12,473 bases of DNA from Campylobacterales bacterium (GTDB lineage Bacteria > Campylobacterota > Campylobacteria > Campylobacterales > JALSKU01). The notes beneath the pieces are model-generated. The model did no database searches and had not been told where the DNA came from. It was given only the letters and a program-made list of their open reading frames with translations. Below, piece by piece: positions 6,749-12,473 of the stretch; the stretch's first letter is position 1; the number at the start of each line of letters is the position of its first letter. The stretch lies in assembly GCA_027038335.1 (NCBI GenBank), contig JALVWI010000111.1, forward strand, positions 1-12,473. The letters are read 5' to 3'. The position numbers and the translations under genes are program-made.

Positions 6749-7199
6749 TTTTACCTCCACTTTTTTCTTCAAGCATTATATCTTTTAGTATCATTGATTT
6801 GTCAATAGCTTTTGCCATATCGTAGATAGTAAGCAAACCTATACTAACACCTGTTAGTGCCTCCATCTCAACCCCGGTTTTACCTTTTAGTTTTGCTGTT
6901 AGTGTTAGTTTAAAACCGGGAAGCTTGGGTAACTCTTCTACATCACAGTTCAGGGATGTTAACATAAGGGGATGGCACATAGGAATAAGTGAACTTGTTT
7001 GTTTTGCTCCCATTATGGACGCAATAACTGCCGTTTGCAAAACAGGACCTTTTTTTGTTTTATTTTGCACTATCATATCATAAGCATTTTGACTCATTTG
7101 TATGATACCGCTTGCTTTTGCAACTCTTGAAGTATCCTCTTTTGGTGAGACATCTACCATTTTTGGTCTATCTTGTTCGTCTAAGTGAGTTAATTGCAT
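6723..7199 (-). CDS. moaC: Cyclic pyranopterin monophosphate synthase MoaC
   Basis: MoaC converts the cyclic GTP intermediate made by MoaA into cyclic pyranopterin monophosphate, the first isolable precursor of the molybdenum cofactor. The protein is 158 residues, the normal full length. The family pattern is complete: THLDEQDRPKMVDVS (4-18), MGAKQTSSLIPMCHPL (63-78), GVEMEALTGVS (109-119), TIYDMAKAIDK (124-134) and EEKSGGKSG (144-152). Residues matching the known active site include H76, E111, E113, D127 and K130. The ATG at 7199 has AGGA about 7 nt upstream. moaC is first in a minus-strand operon with DUF493 and the unknown helical protein. Its presence implies molybdo- or tungstoenzymes in the host. 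Confidence 0.97.
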   Translation of the reverse strand: MQLTHLDEQDRPKMVDVSPKEDTSRVAKASGIIQMSQNAYDMIVQNKTKKGPVLQTAVIASIMGAKQTSSLIPMCHPLMLTSLNCDVEELPKLPGFKLTLTAKLKGKTGVEMEALTGVSIGLLTIYDMAKAIDKSMILKDIMLEEKSGGKSGHFKRKA

Positions 7200-7225
7200 T
7201 TATAATCCTAAAAAATATTTTTTTA

Positions 7226-7247
7226 ATTTTACCATATTTGGTATAAT
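7226..7247. promoter_or_regulatory. Back-to-back extended -10 promoters for moaC (-) and the mla operon (+) in an imperfect palindrome
   Basis: Left arm ATTTTACCA (7226-7234) and right arm TGGTATAAT (7239-7247) are inverted repeats with one mismatch around TATT. On the + strand the right arm is an ideal extended -10, TGG-TATAAT (hexamer 7242-7247). On the - strand the left arm is TGG-TAAAAT (hexamer 7231-7226). Neither has a good -35. Predicted starts are about 7253-7255 for mlaE and about 7219 for moaC. The moaC leader keeps a ribosome binding site, whereas mlaE would have essentially no leader. The palindrome could also be an operator. Confidence 0.6.
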
Positions 7248-7252
7248 ATAGT

Positions 7253-8374
7253 ATGAAATATTTAAAATTAATAGAAAAAAACGATTATCTTCATTTAAAA
7301 TGTATAAATGTATGGGATATGTACCATGCAAAAGAAATACAAGATGAAATAAATCTAGCAATTTTAAAAGCTAAAAATTTTGACAAAATTGCTATAGATC
7401 TTTCCGGGTTAAAAGATCTAGATACGGCAAGTGCTATTATGATTTATGAACTTGTGGGATTTTTTAAAGAAGATAAAAGTGTAGAGTTTTTAAAAGCAAG
7501 TGAAGATGAAGAAAAATTTATAGACTTTATATACTCTTCCATTGCAAAAGAAAGAGGTACTCCTATAAATATAAAGCCATTAAATTTTATAGAAAAAATA
7601 GGTAAATATTTTATACATTTTTTTATGGATATTTGGTTGTTTATCAGTTTTATAGGAGAGATAACTATATCATTTTTTGCTTATATCGTTCATCCTAGCA
7701 AGATAAGATACCAATCCATCATAAAAGGCATAGAAAATGCAGGAGTAAATGCACTACCTATTGTCGCATTGACCTCTTTTTTAGTCGGTATTGTTGTAGC
7801 TTACCAAAGTGCGGTTCAATTACAAAAGTTTGGTGCAAATATTTTTATAGTAGATATGATAGGCATATCAATTACAAGAGAATTAGCTCCTCTTATTACT
7901 GCTATTGTAGTAGCAGGCAGAAGCGGATCATCTTATACTGCTCAAATAGGTGCTATGAAAATAACAAGAGAATTGGATGCTATGCAGACAATGGGGTTTG
8001 ACCTTTTTAAGTTCATAGTTTTACCGCGTATTATAGCTTTGATGATAGCCATGCCTCTTATGATATTTTTTGCTGATTTGATGGGAATTTTAGGGGGAAT
8101 GGTAGTATCAAACTATCAGATAAATATTTCATATGATGAATTTTTGAGAAGATTGCAAAATGTTTTAGAATTAAAACATTTTTATATAGGGCTTGCCAAA
8201 GGACCAGTATTTGCACTCCTTATCGCAAGTATAGGATGCTTTAGAGGATTTCAAGTGCGACAAAATACAGAAAGTATAGGAAAATATACCACTATAAGTG
8301 TTGTAAATGCTATTTTTTTAGTTATTGCCTGTGATGCACTTTTTTCTATTATATTTACAAAACTTGGAGTATAA
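7253..8374 (+). CDS. mlaE: MlaE-family lipid ABC transporter permease with N-terminal STAS domain
   Basis: This is the inner-membrane permease of an MCE-type lipid transport system, 373 residues. The N-terminal 1-95 look like a STAS domain (IDLSGLKDLDTASAIMI, 48-64), so the MlaB-like function is fused to the permease. An amphipathic/hydrophobic segment follows at about 113-147. The MlaE core then carries LTSFLVGIVVAYQSAVQLQKFG (173-194) and the conserved RELAPLITAIVVAGRSGS (209-226), then TAQIGAMKITRELDAMQTMG (229-248). It corresponds to the Campylobacter IamB type. No Shine-Dalgarno is visible before the ATG at 7253, which lies 6 nt after a TATAAT, so translation may be leaderless. The mlaF ATG follows its stop with no gap. 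Confidence 0.93.
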   Translation: MKYLKLIEKNDYLHLKCINVWDMYHAKEIQDEINLAILKAKNFDKIAIDLSGLKDLDTASAIMIYELVGFFKEDKSVEFLKASEDEEKFIDFIYSSIAKERGTPINIKPLNFIEKIGKYFIHFFMDIWLFISFIGEITISFFAYIVHPSKIRYQSIIKGIENAGVNALPIVALTSFLVGIVVAYQSAVQLQKFGANIFIVDMIGISITRELAPLITAIVVAGRSGSSYTAQIGAMKITRELDAMQTMGFDLFKFIVLPRIIALMIAMPLMIFFADLMGILGGMVVSNYQINISYDEFLRRLQNVLELKHFYIGLAKGPVFALLIASIGCFRGFQVRQNTESIGKYTTISVVNAIFLVIACDALFSIIFTKLGV

Positions 8375-9145
8375 ATGGCAAAGAGAGTTGTTGAGGTAAA
8401 AAATGTCATAACAAGATTTGGTTCAAAAATTATACATAACGGCGTTAATTTGTATGTAAACGAGGGAGAGATATATGGGCTTTTAGGTGGAAGCGGAAGC
8501 GGGAAGTCAACTCTATTAAATGAAATGATTATGCTGCTAAAGCCAACAGGAGGTGCAATATCCGTACTAGGAAAAGATATTATAAATATATCCGCAAATG
8601 ATGCTTTATATTTAAAACATAACTGGGGTGTACTATTTCAAAGTGGAGCTTTATTTTCATCTTTAAATGTAAAAGAAAATATAGATGTATTGTTAAAAGA
8701 ATATACCAAGCTAAATCAAAAGACAAGAGATGATATAATAAAGTTAAAGATTGAGTTAGTCGGTTTAAAGATGGATGTTTTAGGGCTTTATCCAAGTCAA
8801 TTAAGTGGCGGTATGATAAAAAAAGTAGCTCTTGCAAGAGCTTTGGTCATGGATCCAAAGATACTTTTTCTTGATGAGCCTACAAGTGGTCTTGATCCTG
8901 TCGGTGCTCAAGAGTTTGATGATATGCTTTACAATCTTAGAAATATGTTAGGTTTTAGTGTAATTATGGTTACGCATGATCTTGATACTGTTTGGAATAT
9001 AGTTGACAGACTTGCACTATTAGGTAATGCAAAAGTAGTAGCCGAGGGAACACTATCGGAGGTTTTGAAAATTGATGAACCTACGGTAAATAGTTTTTTT
9101 AAGGGAAAAAGAGGATTGCTAAGAAGGAGGACAAATGGAAAGTAG
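8375..9145 (+). CDS. mlaF: MlaF-family ABC transporter ATP-binding protein
   Basis: This is the cytoplasmic ATPase driving the MlaE-type permease, 256 residues. Motifs are Walker A GGSGSGKST (38-46), Q-loop FQSGALFSSLNV (Q89), signature LSGGM (143-147), Walker B ILFLDEP (163-169) and H-loop H201 in VTHDLDT. The Q-loop sequence FQxGALFxSxxV and the LSGGMxKKVALARA stretch are typical of MlaF/Ttg2A proteins (IamA in Campylobacter). The C-terminus is very basic (KGKRGLLRRRTNGK). The gene starts directly after the mlaE stop with GGAG a few nt upstream, and overlaps mlaD by 11 nt. Confidence 0.95.
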   Translation: MAKRVVEVKNVITRFGSKIIHNGVNLYVNEGEIYGLLGGSGSGKSTLLNEMIMLLKPTGGAISVLGKDIINISANDALYLKHNWGVLFQSGALFSSLNVKENIDVLLKEYTKLNQKTRDDIIKLKIELVGLKMDVLGLYPSQLSGGMIKKVALARALVMDPKILFLDEPTSGLDPVGAQEFDDMLYNLRNMLGFSVIMVTHDLDTVWNIVDRLALLGNAKVVAEGTLSEVLKIDEPTVNSFFKGKRGLLRRRTNGK

Positions 9146-10130
9146 AAGCAATTATGCAATAGTAGGGATTTTTGTTTTGCTTTTTAGTGCAGGTGTAGTT
9201 TTGTTTGCATTTTGGCTTGGTAAATATGGTTTTAATGACAAATATGATTATTATAAGGTTTATACAACTGAGTCTGTTTCAGGACTTAGTGTAGATGCTT
9301 CTGTAAAATATAGAGGTGTAGATGTAGGTTCGGTTGATAAAATCTCCATAAATCCTAAAAATACCAAAGAGATTATGATACTTTTAAAAGTAAAAAAAGG
9401 AACACCTGTTACAAAAGGAATGTTAGCAGAATTGAAATATTTTGGTTTAACAGGGCTTGCTTATATAGAACTGACAGGCGGTAAAGCAGGAGCGCCTCTT
9501 TTGAAAAGTAAAAACGGAGAAATCCCTGTTTTAAAAACAAAACCTTCTATTTATAGTAGGCTTAATGCTACTTTAAATGATATTACCTCTAAAACATCTA
9601 CAACTTTAGATAGAGTTAATAAACTTTTAAATGATAAAAATATAGCAAATATTAGCCAAACCATAGAAAATACCAAAGAAGTAACCGGAGCATTAAAAGA
9701 TTCTAAAGAAAATATAAAAGAGGCAATAGCTAATTTTGTAAAAATTGAAAAAAATATTAATACCCTAAGTAGTTCTTTGCAAAATACTTCAAAAAAAATA
9801 TCTTCATCATCTGATGCTTTCAAAGATATGTCAAATTCTATCAAAGAAGTAGCAAAACAAAAACTTGATCAACTTGTGCTATCGATAAATAGTGTTTCAA
9901 CGCAGGCTAACAAACTTATAAAAGATATTTTAGATAGTGTTAATGAGGGTGATTATAACTTAAAGAAAATTTCTGCTTCTACTATTACGCAGATCAATCA
10001 ATCCATAAGAGAGTTAAAACTTTTATTGAAACAAAGTAAGGAAACCGTGGAGGAACTTAAAAATTCACCAAGTGATCTATTGTATAAAAAACAGGCGCCA
10101 AATTTAGGACCGGGAGAAAAAATGCCATGA
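9135..10130 (+). CDS. mlaD: MlaD/MCE-domain lipid-binding protein
   Basis: This periplasmic MCE protein is anchored in the inner membrane and should form the lipid-binding ring on the MlaEF complex. There is one N-terminal membrane helix (about 7-29, IVGIFVLLFSAGVVLFAFWL). The MCE domain covers about 37-115, with GLSVDASVKYRGVDVGSV (50-67) and YFGLTGLAYIELTGG (102-116). A long Ser/Asn/Lys-rich coiled-coil region spans about 140-310, and the tail is SPSDLLYKKQAPNLGPGE (311-328), a form common in MCE proteins paired with PqiC-type lipoproteins. At 331 residues it is longer than E. coli MlaD because of the helical region. A strong AAGGAGG (9124-9130) precedes the ATG. Its stop overlaps the next start (ATGA). 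Confidence 0.93.
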   Translation: MESRSNYAIVGIFVLLFSAGVVLFAFWLGKYGFNDKYDYYKVYTTESVSGLSVDASVKYRGVDVGSVDKISINPKNTKEIMILLKVKKGTPVTKGMLAELKYFGLTGLAYIELTGGKAGAPLLKSKNGEIPVLKTKPSIYSRLNATLNDITSKTSTTLDRVNKLLNDKNIANISQTIENTKEVTGALKDSKENIKEAIANFVKIEKNINTLSSSLQNTSKKISSSSDAFKDMSNSIKEVAKQKLDQLVLSINSVSTQANKLIKDILDSVNEGDYNLKKISASTITQINQSIRELKLLLKQSKETVEELKNSPSDLLYKKQAPNLGPGEKMP

Positions 10131-10711
10131 AAATATCATATTTATTTCTAATTATATTGCTATTTGGAGGTTGTGCCACAAAAACACTTCCACCTATAAA
10201 AAAATATACTATAGATGAAAATATAAAAAAAGTAAATTTACATATTTCAAATTGTAAAAGTATAAAAGTTGAATTTCCAAAAAGTAATGATGAAATTTTT
10301 AGTAAAAATATCATATATCAAAAAGGATTGGAGAAAAATTCATACTATTTTAGTAAATGGTATGAAACTCCAAATGATATGCTTTATAAGTATATTTTAT
10401 CTCTTTTGCAGAAAAATAGAATTTGCAAAACAATTTTGCCTGAAGATTTTAACGGTAATACAAAATTTATACTAAGCATGGATATTTTGGACTTTGTTCA
10501 AAAATTTTATTCTGATAAAAGTTATGTAGAAGTAAGAGTACTTTTTTATATTAAAGATAAAAATGATAACATTATAAGTCAAAAACTTTTTAATGAAACT
10601 GCAAAATGTAGTTCAAATAATGCAATAGGTGCCGTAAAAGCCTTTAATGAAGCTTTAAAAAAACTTATGCAGGATTTTACTATATGGCTTGATGAAACAA
10701 GTGTGCTATAA
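10127..10711 (+). CDS. ABC-type transport auxiliary lipoprotein, PqiC-like
   Basis: This is a probable lipoprotein of 194 residues that completes the MCE transporter, most likely at the outer membrane. The signal peptide (1-15) ends in a lipobox-like LLFGGC with lipidated C16. The body shows weak but recognisable PqiC/DUF330 features: YYFSKWYETPNDMLYKYILSLL (73-94), ILSMDILDFVQKFY (115-128) and the C-terminal helix NAIGAVKAFNEALKKLMQDFTIWL (165-188). Two or three extra cysteines (C43, C100, C161) occur in the mature part. The 4-nt ATGA overlap with mlaD implies coupled translation. Similarity is low, so the family call rests partly on operon position, which matches the lipoprotein following the MCE gene in Campylobacter iam loci. 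Confidence 0.8.
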   Translation: MKISYLFLIILLFGGCATKTLPPIKKYTIDENIKKVNLHISNCKSIKVEFPKSNDEIFSKNIIYQKGLEKNSYYFSKWYETPNDMLYKYILSLLQKNRICKTILPEDFNGNTKFILSMDILDFVQKFYSDKSYVEVRVLFYIKDKNDNIISQKLFNETAKCSSNNAIGAVKAFNEALKKLMQDFTIWLDETSVL

Positions 10712-10712
10712 A

Positions 10713-11000
10713 CTAGTATTTAAAATCAACGACTTTTGTTGTAATTTCCTCATTTTTTAATGTAGAAATTACTTTTAAATGTTCAGCATGTGTAGCATAA
10801 CTTTTAAGATCATCTATTGAATCAAAATCACTTACAAGTACCAAATCGTATGCTCTTTCTTCATCGGCAAAATTTATGCCTACTTGATAAAATTTTATAA
10901 CATTTATTTTTTCTTTAAGCGATAAAATGATATCTTTTACTCTTTGCTTATTATTTTCTGAGTTATCTTTGAGTTTAAAAAATACTATATGTCTTATCAA
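10713..11000 (-). CDS. Dabb (stress-responsive A/B barrel) domain protein
   Basis: This is a 95-residue protein consisting of a single Dabb domain (ferredoxin-like, dimeric alpha-beta barrel). It opens MIRHIVFFKLKD (1-12), has YDLVLVSDFDSIDDLKSY (51-68) in the middle and the characteristic ATHAEHLKV (69-77) with histidines near the end. Its function in bacteria is generally unknown; some relatives are stress proteins or small-molecule enzymes. The start is a TTG at 11000, overlapping the mobA stop by 4 nt (TTGA). GGAG lies 8 nt upstream within mobA. No alternative start would keep the conserved N-terminal strand. Its stop is only 1 nt from the stop of the convergent lipoprotein gene. Confidence 0.88.
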   Translation of the reverse strand: MIRHIVFFKLKDNSENNKQRVKDIILSLKEKINVIKFYQVGINFADEERAYDLVLVSDFDSIDDLKSYATHAEHLKVISTLKNEEITTKVVDFKY

Positions 11001-11611
11001 TTTTTCATCTCCAATGCTTCAAGATATGTTTTTTTGTCATTTAAATTAATAAATGGTTTTTCATCTTCAAAATCTATATATTCAGTATTTAAGATCTTTG
11101 TTAAGATTCTAAGCTTGTGAACATCTTGTTCTATCATTTTTAAAAGCTCATCTTCACAACTATTTTTATAAATAGAACACAATGGATGGATGCCTTCTTT
11201 TGTTCTAGGTATTATGATATCCAATGAACTATTATCATTTTCATATAATTTTTTAAAATGCTCAATACTAAAAAAAGGAGTATCAACGCTTATAGCAAAG
11301 ATTTTTTTAAAACTATATTTTTTAAACACACTATACATTGCAACTGCAGGTGAATGTACTGCTGATAAAGGATCATCTTTTTCATAAAAAGCAATATCTT
11401 CTATAAAATTGGCTTTAAAATCAAATTTATCTTTATGCTTGGTACTGATATAGATGTTTGTAAAATAGGGCTTAAATTTTTCAAATTGAAACTGAGCCAA
11501 TGAGTTTTTCCCGCCAAAAGGAAGAAGAGCTTTATCTTCTCCCATTCTTCTACTCTTTCCGCCCGCAAAAATGATGCAGGCAATATCTGTATATTTCGAT
11601 TCCCCTTCCAT
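10997..11611 (-). CDS. mobA: Molybdenum cofactor guanylyltransferase MobA
   Basis: MobA transfers GMP from GTP to molybdopterin-molybdenum, making the guanine dinucleotide cofactor used by DMSO-reductase family enzymes such as periplasmic nitrate reductase and formate dehydrogenase. The protein is 204 residues, near the usual length. The nucleotidyltransferase loop FAGGKSRRMGEDKALL is at 15-30. The Mg-binding SVDTPFF is at 108-114, IHPLCSIY at 141-148 and INLNDKKTY at 188-196, the last matching the family's NxNTPEDY. The middle SPAVAMYSVF (87-96) replaces the GPLAGI of enterobacterial MobA, which I believe is usual in Campylobacterota. The ATG shares one base with the leuC stop (TAATG), so translation is probably reinitiated from leuC. 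Confidence 0.93.
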   Translation of the reverse strand: MEGESKYTDIACIIFAGGKSRRMGEDKALLPFGGKNSLAQFQFEKFKPYFTNIYISTKHKDKFDFKANFIEDIAFYEKDDPLSAVHSPAVAMYSVFKKYSFKKIFAISVDTPFFSIEHFKKLYENDNSSLDIIIPRTKEGIHPLCSIYKNSCEDELLKMIEQDVHKLRILTKILNTEYIDFEDEKPFINLNDKKTYLEALEMKN

Positions 11612-12473
11612 TATAAGTCTCTTGGATCTATTATTTTCCCTGCAATCGCACTAGCGGCCGCTACTGCAGAATTTGCTAGATATATCTCACTGCTCCTATC
11701 TCCCATTCTGCCTACAAAATTTCTATTAGTAGTAGAAACACATTTTTCATTTTTGCCTAGTATTCCCATATATCCTCCTAAACATGCACCGCAAGTAGGA
11801 TTGCTAAAAACTGCTCCAGCTTCACAAAATATATCAGTCAAACCCTCTTTTTGTGCTTGAAGTGCTATTTTATTGGTAGCTGGAGTTATTATCATTCTGG
11901 TTTTTTTAGCAACTTTTTTACCTTTTAATATCTTAGCTGCTATTCTTAAGTCTTCTAGTCTTCCATTTGTACAACTTCCTATAAAAACTTGATCTATTTC
12001 TATATTATCACTTACAGCTTGTTCTATATATTTTCCGTTTGATGGAAGGTGCGGATAAGCGACTACAGGGCTCATTGAGGAAACATCTATCTCAATAGTT
12101 TGGACATAAGTAGCATTACTGTCGCTGTAAAAATATTCCGGTTCATCTCTTAAGGTTTTATCTTTTAGAAACTCTTTTGTTATTTCATCTGCTGCAATGA
12201 TTCCATTTTTTGCACCGGCTTCTATAGCCATATTGCAAAGTGAGAACCTATCATCCATTCCTAAGTATTGTATGGTATCACCTGTAAATTCAAGAGTTTT
12301 GTATAAAGCTCCATCAACTCCAAGTATCCTTATAACTTCAAGAATAATATCTTTCCCGTATATATGTTTTCCGGGTTTTCCGTTTAAAATAACTTTAATA
12401 GCTTCAGGTACTTTAAACCAATTTTTTCCTGTTACCATGGCATAAGCCAAATCAGTTGAGCCCATTCCTGTAG
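11611..12473 (-). CDS. leuC: 3-isopropylmalate dehydratase large subunit LeuC (5' part outside window)
   Basis: LeuC, with LeuD, isomerises 2-isopropylmalate to 3-isopropylmalate in leucine synthesis, using a [4Fe-4S] cluster. About 287 C-terminal residues are present. The frame is open through the window edge, so the ATG at 12465 (M-G-S-T-D-L-A) is internal. Counting from that Met, the cluster ligands are C165 in FIGSCTNGR and C225/C228 in NPTCGACLG. GIITPAT-like MIITPATNKI is at 191-200, and RNFVGRMGDRSSEIYLANSAVAAASA (248-273) is the typical end. The sequence is of the shorter LeuC2/HacA-like type rather than E. coli LeuC, so a homoaconitase-type activity cannot be excluded from sequence alone. 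Roughly 130 N-terminal residues are missing. It heads the leuC-mobA-Dabb overlap group. Confidence 0.94.
   Translation of the reverse strand, partial: TGMGSTDLAYAMVTGKNWFKVPEAIKVILNGKPGKHIYGKDIILEVIRILGVDGALYKTLEFTGDTIQYLGMDDRFSLCNMAIEAGAKNGIIAADEITKEFLKDKTLRDEPEYFYSDSNATYVQTIEIDVSSMSPVVAYPHLPSNGKYIEQAVSDNIEIDQVFIGSCTNGRLEDLRIAAKILKGKKVAKKTRMIITPATNKIALQAQKEGLTDIFCEAGAVFSNPTCGACLGGYMGILGKNEKCVSTTNRNFVGRMGDRSSEIYLANSAVAAASAIAGKIIDPRDL

Noticed and set aside
9551..9844. 97-codon open frame antisense to mlaD
   Set aside because: It is the complement of the low-complexity coiled-coil segment of mlaD, with no ribosome binding site or context.
12463..12465. ATG at 12465 as the leuC start
   Set aside because: LeuC proteins have about 130 further N-terminal residues and the frame continues to the window edge, so this Met is internal.

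Overview
The window is AT-rich, gene-dense bacterial DNA (roughly one third G+C by eye, not counted). Gene content and protein style point to the Campylobacterota (Epsilonproteobacteria), most likely a free-living Sulfurimonas-, Arcobacter- or Sulfurospirillum-like organism. The main clues are a DUF493 protein resembling Helicobacter HP0495, an Iam/Mla-type lipid ABC operon with a STAS-MlaE fusion, and a LeuC of the LeuC2/HacA-like kind. The genus is inference. I see no mobile element, CRISPR array, tRNA or rRNA; this looks like ordinary chromosomal backbone.

Region 1 (1-4612, + strand) is a branched-chain amino acid type ABC importer: a periplasmic binding protein (5' end cut by the window), permeases LivH and LivM, and ATPases LivG and LivF. 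The last four genes are tightly packed or overlapping. A 150-nt gap with a GC-rich hairpin separates the binding protein from the permeases, a place where expression of the abundant binding protein is probably uncoupled from the membrane components. A bidirectional terminator overlapping the stop codons closes the operon.

Region 2 (4621-7199, - strand) holds a PerR-like Fur-family repressor with its own near-consensus promoter. Upstream of it is a moaC > DUF493 > unknown 399-residue helical protein operon. The last protein is the only gene I could not assign to a family.

Region 3 (7200-10711, + strand) is the four-gene Mla/Iam-type MCE lipid-transport operon: STAS-MlaE permease, MlaF ATPase, MlaD/MCE protein and PqiC-like lipoprotein. 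It is fired divergently from moaC from a 53-nt spacer in which two extended -10 elements lie back to back in an imperfect palindrome. The mlaE start codon falls where transcription should begin, so its mRNA may be leaderless.

Region 4 (10713-12473, - strand) is leuC (5' part outside the window) > mobA > Dabb-domain protein, all overlapping by 1-4 nt and converging on the mla operon with a single base between the stop codons. moaC and mobA, early and late steps of molybdenum cofactor synthesis, thus sit on either side of the mla operon. No convincingly new system is visible. The best leads are the orphan helical protein, the moaC/mlaE promoter and the PerR ligand set.
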